A stretch of 64,000 nucleotides of DNA from Hyaloraphidium curvatum (GCA_025558095.1 JAIVFI010000032.1:1-64000), one strand, 5' to 3'. Positions 1 through 9,220 are shown, counted from the stretch's first letter. The notes: generated by a model from the sequence alone, not told the origin. Numbers and translations: made by a program.

Positions 1-225
1 CGCCGCGCGGCGCATCGCGGCGCGGAGCCGGCACAGCGAGCCGCGGTGCACGGCGGCGGCGGCGAGGGCCGCGGCGGAGAACAGGGGCCGCACGTCCGCG
101 TCGTCGCCGCCCGGGAAATCGTCGCGCGCGGTCAGCCCCGGAGCGGGAATCGGGACGGCGAGCCAGAGTATCGCCGCGGCGGCGCCGAGGACGAGAGCCG
201 CCGCCGCGGTCCGCCCGGGGATCAT
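1..225 (-). CDS. Type II membrane protein, N-terminal 75 residues (gene runs off the left edge)
   Basis: An ATG at 225 opens a frame that stays open to base 1 on the minus strand (75 codons, cut by the window edge). The encoded start has a short basic head (MIPGR), then a hydrophobic Ala/Leu-rich span at about residues 6-27 ending in VPIPAPGL, then a soluble Asp-rich stretch and an Arg-rich segment. That is the layout of a signal anchor of a Golgi type II membrane protein. The next genes rightwards are glycan-modifying enzymes with the same layout, so a Golgi transferase is a reasonable guess, but no catalytic region is visible. What is seen: open frame and membrane span. What is inferred: topology and Golgi location. 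Confidence 0.5.
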   Translation of the reverse strand, partial: MIPGRTAAAALVLGAAAAILWLAVPIPAPGLTARDDFPGGDDADVRPLFSAAALAAAAVHRGSLCRLRAAMRRAA

Positions 226-504
226 CTAAAAGCGCCCCGGGAGGTCATCAATCTCTATCACAGGCGCTGAGCGCCCCCCAACCCCGATACATCACGGCAC
301 GCCAGATACATTGAATTCGGGGAAGAGGGGAGGGGTTAGATGTCCGCCGAGCTGCCGGGTACAGGCTTCCTTGAACCTGTTCATAAGCTGTTGGCAACCC
401 AGTACGCGCCCCCGCTGAACAACGGCGCGCAGACGGCCGGTCTGGCGGGCCATGAGACCAGGAGGTCATCATCAACGCCGTGAGCTTGCACCACGACGGA
501 AACC

Positions 505-780
505 TCGCACCAACTCACGGCCCGCTCTCCAGGCGACCGGCTCGTGCATCCCGGCCTACCTCATTGTCGAGCTGGCCAACATCCTCGCCTTCCACGCCAT
601 CCCCCTCCTCGACGCCGCGGCCCCCAACGCCGGCCTGGACGCGCTCGTCGGCTTGTACCGCGGCGCGCGCTCGCGCCTCCTCCGCCGACTCCTCCGCCGA
701 CGCCCTGCACCCCACCACCCCCCCGGACCCCGCCCTCCCCGCCGTGCGGAAGCTCGTCTCAGTCCACGCGACCAGTGCTC
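505..780 (+). pseudogene. Relic of the seven-pass membrane protein family (C-terminal third)
   Basis: The plus strand here encodes ATGSCIPAYLIVELAN and, after a hydrophobic stretch, LDALVGLYRGARSRLL. These align with the intact paralogue at 44.7-46.2 kb, which has AAGSCVPAYPIATL and VISELYGSTASLLSRLL at the same spacing. After about base 690 the similarity seems to continue in a different frame (ASSADSSADALHPTTPPDP against ASAAAQPNTDPASLRRW), indicating a frameshift. No start, no upstream membrane segments and no last membrane segment are found, so it is a truncated, decayed copy. It lies between the left-edge gene and the 3' end of the O-fucosyltransferase-like gene. Bases 226-504 hold nothing else I recognise. 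Confidence 0.6.
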
Positions 781-919
781 AAGGGTTCGACTGTCAGCCG
801 GGCCTCACACTGCCAACAGCTCATGAACATGTTCGAGGAGGGCGGATTCGCCGCCGTCCACCCATCCGCACTAGTTCCGTCTCGTCCCCCGCCCGACCAC
901 ACCAGCCCGAGCCTGTCCT

Positions 920-2647
920 TCACCATCTCCCCGGCCCGCATTCCCCGCACGTCTCCCTCGAACGCACCCTCCCCTCCCACCCCAGGCTCGGCAGGAACCT
1001 CCCCCTCGCCGCGCACCCCAGGTTCCAGAACCTGTCGGGCCCCAAAACGGCGCGCGGCTTCCCGTCGCGCCACGGGAACCGCGCCGAGAAGTCCACGCCC
1101 GCGCGCCGCGCCTCGTACTCCCGCGCCGCGAGCTCCCCCGGCGCCATGTGCCCGTCGTCCTCGGGCACGGGCGCGCCGTTCGGCACGCAGACCAGCCGCG
1201 CCACCGCGGCCCCGATGGTCCTCGCGCGCCAGGAAAAGGTCGACCAGTGCGTCTGGTAGTAACCCCCCGCCGCCCCGCGGGAAACATGGTCTCCGCAGGA
1301 GAGCAGGATCTGATCGAGCACAGCCATCGCGAGCCCGCGGTGCTTCTCCCTCGCCAGCGGGCCGTAATCGGGCACCCATGCCCGCCAGCCGTCGAAGCCG
1401 ACGCTGGGGTGGTCCAGCAGCGAGGCGAGCGCGGGGTACGCGCCGTGCGCGAACGCGATCCGCGGGCGCGGGGCCGGGGGAGGGAGGACGGCGTCCAAGG
1501 CCGTGCGGAGGGAGCCGGAGAGGTCGCCCGGTCCCCAGGGCGATCCCGGGACGGCGTCGGTGGCGATGTAGGCGACGGTGCGCCCGGGGTCGGCCGACGC
1601 GAGCCTTTCCGCGAGGAAGCGAGCCGCCAGGGACTCCGTGGTGCCGCAGAGGGGAAAACGCAGGCGGGAGTTGCAGTACTCGGCGACGTACCTGGAGGTA
1701 CGGGCGTGGGCGGTGAGCAGGAGCGGGGAGGGGACGGGGTAGGCGTCGTAGGCGGGGTCGTCGAGCCGAGGGACGCCTCCCGGGGGGAGCAGGCGGACAA
1801 TCTTGTCCGCCGGATCCTCGTGAGTGCCGTTGCCCGGCGCGTCCGGGGAGAGGATCAGGTTCCACAGCGCCCATTTGGCAACGCGCAGGAGCTCCTCCCT
1901 GGGCGGCATCTCCCCGCTGGCCTCCTGCTCCGCTGCGCAGCTGATGTTGAACGTGTAGGGATACGGCGCGCCGACCAGCCGGCCTGCGAAGCGGCGGCGG
2001 AAATCCAGCGCCTCCGCTCCCGGGACCGCGTCCGGGGGAGCGTGCGTGGCCCAGGGTCCCAACAGCACCGTCTCGCGGCAGGAGAATGGCTGCGTCCGCA
2101 CGGCGCGGCTGTCACCCACCGCGTGCTCGTCCAGCACGCAGGGGAGTGAGAGCGGCTCGTCGTTATTGTGCTGGTGGATCTGCAGGCGCAGGCGGAACGC
2201 GGCCGCGTCTTGATCCGAGGGCGATCCGGCACCCGTCCCCCGCACGCCCTCCCGCGCCAGCACGCGTCCGACCCACTCCCGCTGGTCCTCCCGGCCGAGG
2301 TCCACGAAAAAATCGCCCCGCGGTGCGTAAAACTCCCCCAGCGGGATCGTCCCGGTGTGCCACGCGTCCCTCCTCTTCCCGCCGCCCGCGCCGCCCTCGG
2401 ACAGGAACAGCGGCAGCACGCGGCAGCCCAGCCTGCGCGCGACGGCGACGATCCGCACGATGCCGAGCATCTGGTTCGAGTGCATGTAGCGGCCCTGCGG
2501 GTACGCGAAGACGAGGCACGGCTCCCGCGCGGCCGGGGCATCCGCCGGGTTCTCCGCCGCGCCGGACGGCGGGCGCCATGGGGTGAGCGCGCCCGCGGCG
2601 ATCGCCAAAACGGTGCAGGCGAGGCGGAGGCGCGTGCGGAAGCGCAT
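920..2647 (-). CDS. O-fucosyltransferase-like glycosyltransferase, type II membrane/secretory
   Basis: Single exon, 575 aa, ATG at 2647, TGA at 920. A basic head and hydrophobic span at about residues 8-22 form a signal anchor or signal peptide. The N-terminal part of the enzyme shows a SNQMLGIVRIVAVARRLG segment and a PLGEFYAP segment, which recall the substrate-binding region of GDP-fucose O-fucosyltransferases (a G-x-NNQR-like stretch and a PF-x-x-FF element). The C-terminal half has VAYIATDAVPGSPWG, then AMAVLDQILLSCGDHVS and STFSWRARTIG. This matches the family pattern of a YIATDE-like strand, a D-x-x-I-x-x-x-GD helix and an STFT-like loop that binds nucleotide sugar. Family membership is by pattern only; fucose as donor and protein as acceptor are inferred. 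Another GT-B transferase family is the main alternative. Confidence 0.6.
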   Translation of the reverse strand: MRFRTRLRLACTVLAIAAGALTPWRPPSGAAENPADAPAAREPCLVFAYPQGRYMHSNQMLGIVRIVAVARRLGCRVLPLFLSEGGAGGGKRRDAWHTGTIPLGEFYAPRGDFFVDLGREDQREWVGRVLAREGVRGTGAGSPSDQDAAAFRLRLQIHQHNNDEPLSLPCVLDEHAVGDSRAVRTQPFSCRETVLLGPWATHAPPDAVPGAEALDFRRRFAGRLVGAPYPYTFNISCAAEQEASGEMPPREELLRVAKWALWNLILSPDAPGNGTHEDPADKIVRLLPPGGVPRLDDPAYDAYPVPSPLLLTAHARTSRYVAEYCNSRLRFPLCGTTESLAARFLAERLASADPGRTVAYIATDAVPGSPWGPGDLSGSLRTALDAVLPPPAPRPRIAFAHGAYPALASLLDHPSVGFDGWRAWVPDYGPLAREKHRGLAMAVLDQILLSCGDHVSRGAAGGYYQTHWSTFSWRARTIGAAVARLVCVPNGAPVPEDDGHMAPGELAAREYEARRAGVDFSARFPWRDGKPRAVLGPDRFWNLGCAARGRFLPSLGWEGRVRSRETCGECGPGRW

Positions 2648-2894
2648 GGGGCCGTGGCGCCGGCGGTGGCGGGCAGGGCCCGATCGGATTGCTCGTTCCG
2701 GGAACTAATATACACGAAAAGCGAACCCTTCCATCTCGTAGAGCCACTGAGCCGTGCCCTCCACCCGATGACTTACCTCACCGGCCGCCCTCCCAGCCGC
2801 CGTGGACGCCCCCTGCAGCGACCCCGATCCCGAATCCTGGCCGTCCGAAGAACATCCAGCAGAGCCGCCGCCGTTGCCGCGAACGCAAAGATTG

Positions 2895-3230
2895 ACCCAG
2901 CGTCGGAATATGGGTTCCGTGCCGCGCACCAGGGCCGCCGTAAGCCGCTGGCGTGCCGAAGTCGTGAAGAGGGCCCTCAGTCCATCGATGTCATCCCCGG
3001 GGCCGTCAGGGTCCGGGGCCGCGGGGAAAGGCGAGGAGAGAGAGCTGTTGAAGAAGCCGCGCGAACTCGGGATCGAAGGCCCCCGTAGATTCCATCACTG
3101 CGGGAACGAGAGAGGTCGGAGTGTTGGTCCCGATCAGGTAGTGGCGCTGGTAGTGCCGGATCTTAGCAAGATAGCGCGCCTCTGCGGGCGCAAGCGCCTT
3201 GGTGGCTGCTGCGGGGAGGTGCCGATCCAC
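2895..3230 (-). mobile_element. Relic of a non-LTR (LINE-like) retrotransposon ORF2 C-terminus
   Basis: The minus strand from 3230 encodes ATKALAPAEARYLAKIRHY, then a VPAVMESTGAFDPEFARLL segment and QLSLLAF, ending at a stop. After a frame change it continues as GLRALFTTSARQRLTAALVRGT. Eukaryotic non-LTR reverse transcriptases commonly end with an A-E-x-x-K-x-x-K-Y helix, a V-P-x-x-V-E-S-x-G-A-x-G element and a final R-x-S-V-A-L-x-R-G helix. All three occur here in the right order. No reverse transcriptase core, endonuclease or poly(A) tail is visible, and there is at least one frame break, so this is a dead 3' fragment. It lies in the shared upstream region of the O-fucosyltransferase-like gene and the sulfotransferase. 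Confidence 0.5.
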
Positions 3231-3495
3231 GCCGCACGATCCCCTTTATTGGATCGCTTGAGACGAACTGTGAGGCTCCTGCGGCCACCGACGACGCAGT
3301 TTGCCCACCCCGGACCTCGAGAGCGGCCGCAGAAGAAGGCGCAACTTGGCGATGCGTCCCACTCCTGTTCACCGACCGGCCGGATCCGGGTGCGGAGAGG
3401 TTTCGAGGGTTGGCCGAGGGTGTGGACAACCAGAGGCTCGCGGGCGGGCGCAGCAGCATCCTCGGGGTCCAATCTCCCCCACCCCACCCAAAGCG

Positions 3496-4746
3496 ATGGC
3501 GAGCGGGCGGCCCCTCCGACGCATGCTGGCGACAGCCGCTCTCGTGGGCGCCGCGTGGCTCGCTGCATCCGGGCCGGCGGGGCGAGCGGGCCCGCCGGCT
3601 CTGCAGGGGGTCGCTTCCGCACTGCAGGGCGTGCCGGAGGGCTGCCCGCCGCAGCGCAAGCTCGGGCCGTACCCGGCCGCGGTGCTGGCGCGCCTCGCTG
3701 CCCCCGATGTCGCGGCCGGCGACCCGCCGCTGCTGCCCCTCGCCGTCGCCTCGTTCCCGCGCAGCGGCACCACGTGGATGCGCGCCGTGCTGCACGCCGC
3801 GCTGGGCTGGGCCGAAACGTCGGTCGACGACTCGTCGGCGCTGGGGCTGGCCGACCCCTTCGTCGTCAAGACTCATTTCCCGGAGCGCATGGGCGCGTGG
3901 GAGCGCGCCGTGCCCGAGGCGGCCCGGGGGTGGGGCATGTTTGCCCGCGCCATGCACCTCGTAAGGAACCCGTTCGACGCCATCGCGTCGTCCATCGCCT
4001 TCGACGAGGCCAACGCCGACCTCAAGCGCGCAAACGTCTCCAGCGCCGAGAGGAACAGGCGCCTGCGGCTGCTCTCGCGGCCCGACGCTCCCGGCAGGCC
4101 GTCCATCTCGCCGGATTCGCCGCACTTTCGGAGGCACCTGGACGGCTACGCCCGCCACCTGCGGTACTGGTCCGCCCCGCCGCGGCTCCCCTCGCGCACC
4201 GAGAGACGGCTGCTGGTGCGCTACGAGGACCTCGCGACGGACCCGCAGGCCGCCCTGCTGAGGATCGCGCGCTTCGTCTTTGACCCGCAGCTCCGAGCCG
4301 CCGCCTCGGCCTTCCTCGCCGACGACCTCCCCGGCAACGCCACCCTCTGGCCCTCCCCCCTGGACCACCCCTTCTTTTACTCCTCCGGAATCGACGCCCG
4401 CGCGCTCTTCTCGCAATTCCACGCCTCCCGCCTCGCCTTCCTCGACACCGCCCCCGCAACCGCCCGCGCCCTCCTCCAGCCGGACGCCTCCCCCCTCGCG
4501 CCCTCGGAACCGCAGCTCGCCACCGCGCTGCGCTGCGCCGCGCTCGCCGACGCCGCCGGCGGGATCGACACCGCGCGGGCCGGCCGCGGCGCGCGGAAGG
4601 CCGGGGACGGGGTGCGGGTGTTCGAGCCGGGGGCGGTCGGGGAGATCGTTCATGCGGTGGGCAAGGAGCGGCTCTGCGGAATGGGGTACGGGGGCTTGCT
4701 CAAGGAGGCGGGGTACGGCGGGCTCGTGGAGGGGTGCGGGGGCTAA
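3496..4746 (+). CDS. Type II membrane (Golgi) sulfotransferase
   Basis: 416 aa, single exon, TAA at 4744-4746. ATG 3496 is chosen because it is followed at once by a basic head and a hydrophobic anchor (MLATAALVGAAWLAASG); longer readings upstream lack an ATG in a sensible place. The 5'-phosphosulfate loop of PAPS-dependent sulfotransferases is seen as SFPRSGTTWMRAVLH (about residues 86-100). The 3'-phosphate site is LVRNPFDAIASS, and LLVRYEDLATDP is the usual third conserved block. These features define the sulfotransferase fold and predict transfer of sulfate from PAPS to a glycan or protein in the Golgi lumen. The acceptor cannot be read from sequence. Neighbours are an O-fucosyltransferase-like gene and a GT61-like gene, consistent with a shared glycan pathway. 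A decayed fragment of the former begins directly after the stop codon. Confidence 0.85.
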   Translation: MASGRPLRRMLATAALVGAAWLAASGPAGRAGPPALQGVASALQGVPEGCPPQRKLGPYPAAVLARLAAPDVAAGDPPLLPLAVASFPRSGTTWMRAVLHAALGWAETSVDDSSALGLADPFVVKTHFPERMGAWERAVPEAARGWGMFARAMHLVRNPFDAIASSIAFDEANADLKRANVSSAERNRRLRLLSRPDAPGRPSISPDSPHFRRHLDGYARHLRYWSAPPRLPSRTERRLLVRYEDLATDPQAALLRIARFVFDPQLRAAASAFLADDLPGNATLWPSPLDHPFFYSSGIDARALFSQFHASRLAFLDTAPATARALLQPDASPLAPSEPQLATALRCAALADAAGGIDTARAGRGARKAGDGVRVFEPGAVGEIVHAVGKERLCGMGYGGLLKEAGYGGLVEGCGG

Positions 4747-4752
4747 GCGGCC

Positions 4753-5022
4753 CACGTCGGCCGACCCTCGCGTCACCGTCGCCTACGTCGCGACCGATGC
4801 CGTCGCCGGATCCCCCTGGGGACCGGGCAACCTCGCCGGCACCCTCCGTTCCGCCCTGGACACCGTCCTCCCCCCCCCGCCCCCCGCCCCCGGCTCGTCT
4901 GGAACCTGGGGTGCGCGGCGAGGGGCCGGTTCCTGCCGAGCCTGGGGTGGGAGGGGAGGGTGCGTTCGAACGAGACGTGCGGGGAATGCGGGCCTGGGAG
5001 GTGGTGAGAGCGGTGCGAATTC
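4753..5022 (+). pseudogene. Decayed inverted copy of the 3' part of the O-fucosyltransferase-like gene
   Basis: Starting a few bases after the sulfotransferase stop, the plus strand encodes TVAYVATDAVAGSPWGPGN and GTLRSALDTVLPPPP, near-identical to TVAYIATDAVPGSPWGPGD and GSLRTALDAVLPPPA of the gene at 920-2647. It then jumps, in another frame, to WNLGCAARGRFLPSLGWEG and ETCGECGPGRW followed by a stop, matching the extreme C-terminus of that gene. About 130 residues between the two blocks are missing and the blocks are out of frame, so this is an internally deleted pseudogene. Its orientation is opposite to the intact gene, about 2-4 kb away. Confidence 0.85.
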
Positions 5023-5148
5023 CGCGGCCCCTTGTTCTTGCATGAGCAGGCCGGTGCGAACGGCACGTACCCTCGAATATGACGCGGGCTTGCGACCGGG
5101 AAGCGTAGAAGCGGGGCACCACACCGGCCCGATCGGATGTTTTGGTCA

Positions 5149-6762
5149 TCACGCCCCGCACGCCGGCTCCGTCCCCAGCGCCTCCCCCACCCCGCCCAGC
5201 ACCCCCTCCCCGCACGCCCCCCGCACATCCATCCCGGATCCGTCGACCGCGCAGGTGATCCGCAGGTAGCGAAGCCCCGTCTTTGCCGCCAGATGGGCAA
5301 ACACCCTCCTCCTTGCCTCGCCATCCCACCCCGCGGGCTGGATCTCGAGCAGCGCGGCGCCGGGGCGCATGGCGGCCGCGTGGGAGAGGAAGGCGCCGTG
5401 CACGCCGACCACCACCGCAGCGGAGTGGACGAGGGCGAGGAGGTCCGGCAGGGGAGGCAGGTGGGAATCGTCGACCACGCGGATGCGCGCGCGGGGGAAG
5501 CACCCCCGCAGCCTTTCCGCGAGCGGCATCCCGGTGTCGGGGACCAAGGTGCGGTTCCCGTCCGCGCGGCGGCGGAGGTGCAGCAGGACCACGGGGCTGC
5601 GATCTCGCCGGGCGTCCGCGGCGGGGAGGGGGCGCCAGAAGGGCGTGCGCTGCGCGAGGAGGGCGCGGGCGAGCGGGCGCAGGGTGCCCGCGAGGAGGGC
5701 GGCCTGGGAGGGCGAGAGGGAGCCGCAGCCCGATGCGGGCTCGGGGACCCATGCGCGGCGCGCGAGGATGGCGCCGGTGACGAGGCGCGAGGCGGGGATG
5801 CCGAGCAGCGGGAGTAGTCTTTGCAGCAGGCCTCTGTGCACGTGCACGGCAATGTCGGGGTCGGCGACGAGGGCGCCAAGGTGGGGCAGCAAGCGCGGGA
5901 GGGCCTCGGCGAGCGCGTGCCACGGGTTGAAGGACCACAGCGAGGAGGCGACAAAGACGCGGGGGTGTTCGGGGAGGCCGCGGGGCGAGGCGTTGCGCGG
6001 GTCGGGGTTGTAGTCGCACAGGCCGACGACGGGCCAGAATGCGGCGCCGCGGGCGACGACGTTGCCTTCCGTTGTCACGATCGCGTCTTTGAAGGAGAGG
6101 AGCAGCTGGGCGTGGTGTTCCAGGAACGGCCCCCTGCCCTCGACCGGGCCCCACGCGCGGTCCACGGCCGGTTCCAGCTGCGGACGGCAGGTCGCCCACG
6201 CTTCACGCGCGGCGTTGGCAGCGCGGCGGCGGGCGGCGCGCAGGCAGGCTGGGTCGGCGGGCGTCGGGCACGCGTCCGAGAGGTCGGCCCGCGCGGGGAG
6301 GAACTGCGTCGCGTCCCGCAGCGCGTCCGACGCGTAGCCGTCCGCCAAACGCACCGCACATATTCCACTGGAGGCGTTTCCGTCCAGCAGGGCATAGAGG
6401 TCGCGCGCCGTGCGGATTGCCGGTGACCCCCGCGGGTCAAAGTCCAACGGCGCGGGCACTCGGGGTCCTCGGGCGCGCCGGGGGTCGACGGCCGGCAGCG
6501 GGCACGCCTCGCGCGCGTCCGCCGGCGTCGCCGCCACGCGCAGGAACGGCGGGTCGGCGGCGCCCGCGAAGAACGGCGTCGGGGGCAACGGCGGGAGCGC
6601 GGCATCGCCCGAGACGCGGCACGGCGCGGAGGCCCACGCGACGCCATCGGCCGCGTCCCCGCCGCCGGCCGAGTGCGTGAAAAGCACCAAAACGCTGCCC
6701 GCAATCGCCACGAGGAGCAGCGGCCGGAGCGGGGGCAGTGGGGGAGGACACGAGGGGGGCAT
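5149..6762 (-). CDS. GT61-type (EOGT/XylT-like) glycosyltransferase, type II membrane
   Basis: 537 aa, single exon, ATG at 6762, TGA at 5149. The in-frame reading extends further upstream only through a GTG, so the ATG preceding the Pro-rich head and the anchor LLLVAIAGSVLVLF (about residues 14-27) is preferred. The catalytic region has the DUF563/GT61 hallmarks: FNPWHALAEALPRLLPHLG in the middle, an RRADGNRTLVPD region, and near the C-terminus a VVVGVHGAFLSHAAAMRPG block followed by LLEIQP. In GT61 enzymes such as EOGT and plant xylosyltransferases these positions bind the UDP-sugar. The protein is therefore predicted to add GlcNAc or xylose to glycans or proteins in the secretory pathway. 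Donor and acceptor are not determinable here. Confidence 0.75.
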   Translation of the reverse strand: MPPSCPPPLPPLRPLLLVAIAGSVLVLFTHSAGGGDAADGVAWASAPCRVSGDAALPPLPPTPFFAGAADPPFLRVAATPADAREACPLPAVDPRRARGPRVPAPLDFDPRGSPAIRTARDLYALLDGNASSGICAVRLADGYASDALRDATQFLPARADLSDACPTPADPACLRAARRRAANAAREAWATCRPQLEPAVDRAWGPVEGRGPFLEHHAQLLLSFKDAIVTTEGNVVARGAAFWPVVGLCDYNPDPRNASPRGLPEHPRVFVASSLWSFNPWHALAEALPRLLPHLGALVADPDIAVHVHRGLLQRLLPLLGIPASRLVTGAILARRAWVPEPASGCGSLSPSQAALLAGTLRPLARALLAQRTPFWRPLPAADARRDRSPVVLLHLRRRADGNRTLVPDTGMPLAERLRGCFPRARIRVVDDSHLPPLPDLLALVHSAAVVVGVHGAFLSHAAAMRPGAALLEIQPAGWDGEARRRVFAHLAAKTGLRYLRITCAVDGSGMDVRGACGEGVLGGVGEALGTEPACGA

Positions 6763-7776
6763 CGGAGTGGGTGGGACGCGGGACCCAACCCGCCGACCAC
6801 CATACCCCACCGGCGGGATCGGACGGATGCAACGCCCCGGATCATCGAACGGATGGTTTTCCGGCTAGGTCATTCCGCTCGGTTGCTTCCGTCCGCGGGG
6901 CTGGAATGCGATGGGGACGCGCCATGCGGCGGCCGGGAGGCGGATCGCGGTCCGCTAGAGGAATGGAGCTGGTATCGGAGCGCTCTTGCGAGCACAGCAT
7001 CACATTCGGGGAGGGGATAAGGAACGCCCGCCGGAATCCGCGGGCGACGGCGGCCTGGAGGGGCGCTCGATCGTCAGCGGGTCCTCGGGGTCCGGGGCGG
7101 TGCCGAGCCCGGGAACGCACTGGCGAAGGACGGATCAGTCTCCGCAAACCGTGCTGGGGCACACGGCCGGGCTCTTGGCCTTGAACGACGTGGGGCCCGA
7201 GGGCTGGTGCGCGCGCAATCGCGGCAACTACGAGACCGAACCTTCCGACAATTGGGCGCGCCAGCTGGCATTGCGAAGATGCTTGCCTGCTGTCGGGACG
7301 GGATGGTACACTGGCCCGGATATGCCGGATGCGAGCAAGGAAAGTGCGCCTGCGAAGTAGCCCCGTACCCGCCTTCGCAGGCAGCCCCGCCTTCCCTTCC
7401 TTCACTTTTGGCTCGAGAAATCAAAGGATCCACTCCGGCGAATCAAGCGCCAAGGGTGCCAATTTGGTGCGCGAGTGTCTACGACGCCGGCAGTTATAGC
7501 TGGGCGCTGGTGGCGCGCTCGTCGGTCTCTCGCGGAACCGCCCTCCCTCCGTAGGCTTCGGCCGCATCGGGGACCTTCCTCGCCGTCATCCTTGTGGCGA
7601 GATCGGTGTTAGGTGCCGCATGCCCCAGGCATAGCGGCCGAGGCGCGGCAACCGCGGTTTCGGCGCCCGCGTCCCCATTTCGGCGCCCGGCCATCCCCAC
7701 GCGACTCACACACCCAAATCGACATCGGCGCCGTTTCCGCCCGTTCCCCGACGCGAACCCCGATCAAAGCACCGCG
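6763..7776. other. Intergenic, no recognised gene (about 1.0 kb)
   Basis: This stretch separates two divergently transcribed secretory genes. Several frames of 60-190 codons are open on both strands, which is expected at this base composition. None has a recognisable motif, a signal peptide or a codon pattern like the neighbours. It probably carries both promoters. No repeat or RNA gene was seen. Confidence 0.5.
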
Positions 7777-9220
7777 ATGCGGCCCCTGAACGCGCTCCTC
7801 GCCCTCGCCCTCGCCGCGCTCCTCGCGGTCCCCAATGTGGCGGCCCAGGACCTCGGCTACGCCCGCTCCGCCACCGAATGCTCCCGCGTCCTCGGGGGCA
7901 CCGACGTCACCGTGATATTCACCGCCGATCCCGGCCAATCATACGGCGGGATCGGGGAAGGTTACTACATTGCCCTCGCTCTCAAGGCTCCCCGCAACGT
8001 GACCATCGCGGGGTGCTACAACGCCACGGTCGGGACCATCGCCGGGCAGCGCGTCGCGCAGATCGTCACGGGGGAGGGACCTTCGACGGCGCAGATGTGC
8101 ATTTTCCAGGTGCTCTCGTGCTCCTCTGTGATCAAGGAGATCATGTTCTTTGGCACCGCCGGGTTCTCGCCGAGAGTGGGGGGGCTGCTCAACCCGGGTA
8201 ACTGCGAGCCGCCGGCAAACCCGGACCCGGCGACGCTGGTCAGGCCGGGGGACCTCTGCGTGTCGCTGCACGCCATCAACTGGTGCGTCCCCGTCGCGGG
8301 AAGCAGTCATGTCGAACCCAATTCCTGACACTGGTTCCAGGGACTGCCAGGGTGGTCCGTGGTCCCAGACCGCCGCCGCCTTCCCGCAGGAATGCTCCGT
8401 CCCCGGCTCGCCCAACCAGCCCTTCGTCGACGCCTTCACCGACCGCTCCAGCGCCGATTTCCGCGGGTGGGACTGCTTCGTCGACGTGATCCCCAACGCC
8501 GCCTCGCGCCGCCTCGCCGACGAGCTCATGGCCGGCCGCCCCGCCCTGCAATCCGTCGTCCCCCCCGCACCGGTGCAGGAGTACACCCAGTGGTACTTTG
8601 GCAACACCACCCTCGCCATGGGCCCCACCTTCTCGCCCAACGTGTCGGCACCCCCGCGGGCGTTCGGCCCCTCGGTCTGCGCCGAGGTCGACTCGGTCTT
8701 CTGGTGGACCGGCACCCCGTGGGACGCCCAGGCCCGGGGCATGGTCGGCTACGCGGTCAACGTCTCCGGGCTCGCCTCGGTCCCCTCGGGCGCCTTCCTC
8801 GGCGGATCGGTGGTCGCCGCCTCGGCCATGGAATCCATCGGCATGCTCGCCGCGCAGCGCAACGCCCGCCGGCTGACGGGCATCGACGTGCCCTACGCCA
8901 TCGTCCGCAGCGCGTCGGACTACAACCTCGAGCCCAACGTGCGGTCGCCGGCCAACGCCTCGGTGTGGCTGCAGGGGCCGAGCGTGGCCAAGCCCCCGGG
9001 CCTGTCGAGCGATACCGCCACGGCGACGGTGTATGCGATACAGACGGGGTCGCAGCTGATCTTGGGGGCGCTGAGGCAGAGGTGTTTGGCGGCGGGCGGT
9101 TCGGCGGCGGTTTGCAACGACCAGGGGACGCCCAGCGTGGGGGTCAGGGGGGCGGAGATGGGGGTCGCGGCGGGAGGGGCGGCGGCGGTGGCGGGGGCGG
9201 CGCTGAACCTGCTGCTGTAG
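7777..9220 (+). CDS. Secreted nucleoside phosphorylase/nucleosidase-like protein, probably GPI-anchored
   Basis: Two exons, 7777-8282 and 8341-9220, giving 461 aa; the 58-nt intron has GTGCGT donor, CTGAC branch and CAG acceptor. The protein starts with a clear signal peptide (LNALLALALAALLAVPNVAAQ). IKEIMFFGTAGFSPRVGG resembles the substrate-binding glycine loop of the purine nucleoside phosphorylase/MTA nucleosidase fold, and AASAMESIGMLAAQ resembles its M-E-S/G active-site helix. Extracellular members of this superfamily (bark storage proteins, NUP-type proteins) have a similar N-terminal signal and many Asn sites, which are also present here. The last 20 residues are hydrophobic (AAAVAGAALNLLL) after small residues, typical of a GPI signal. 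Whether the enzyme is active is unknown. Confidence 0.6.

Noticed and set aside
6842-7405. 187-codon minus-strand frame between the GT61-like and nucleoside-phosphorylase-like genes
   Set aside because: It has no hydrophobic segment, domain or codon pattern of a gene, and overlapping frames are equally long. It is a chance frame at this base composition.
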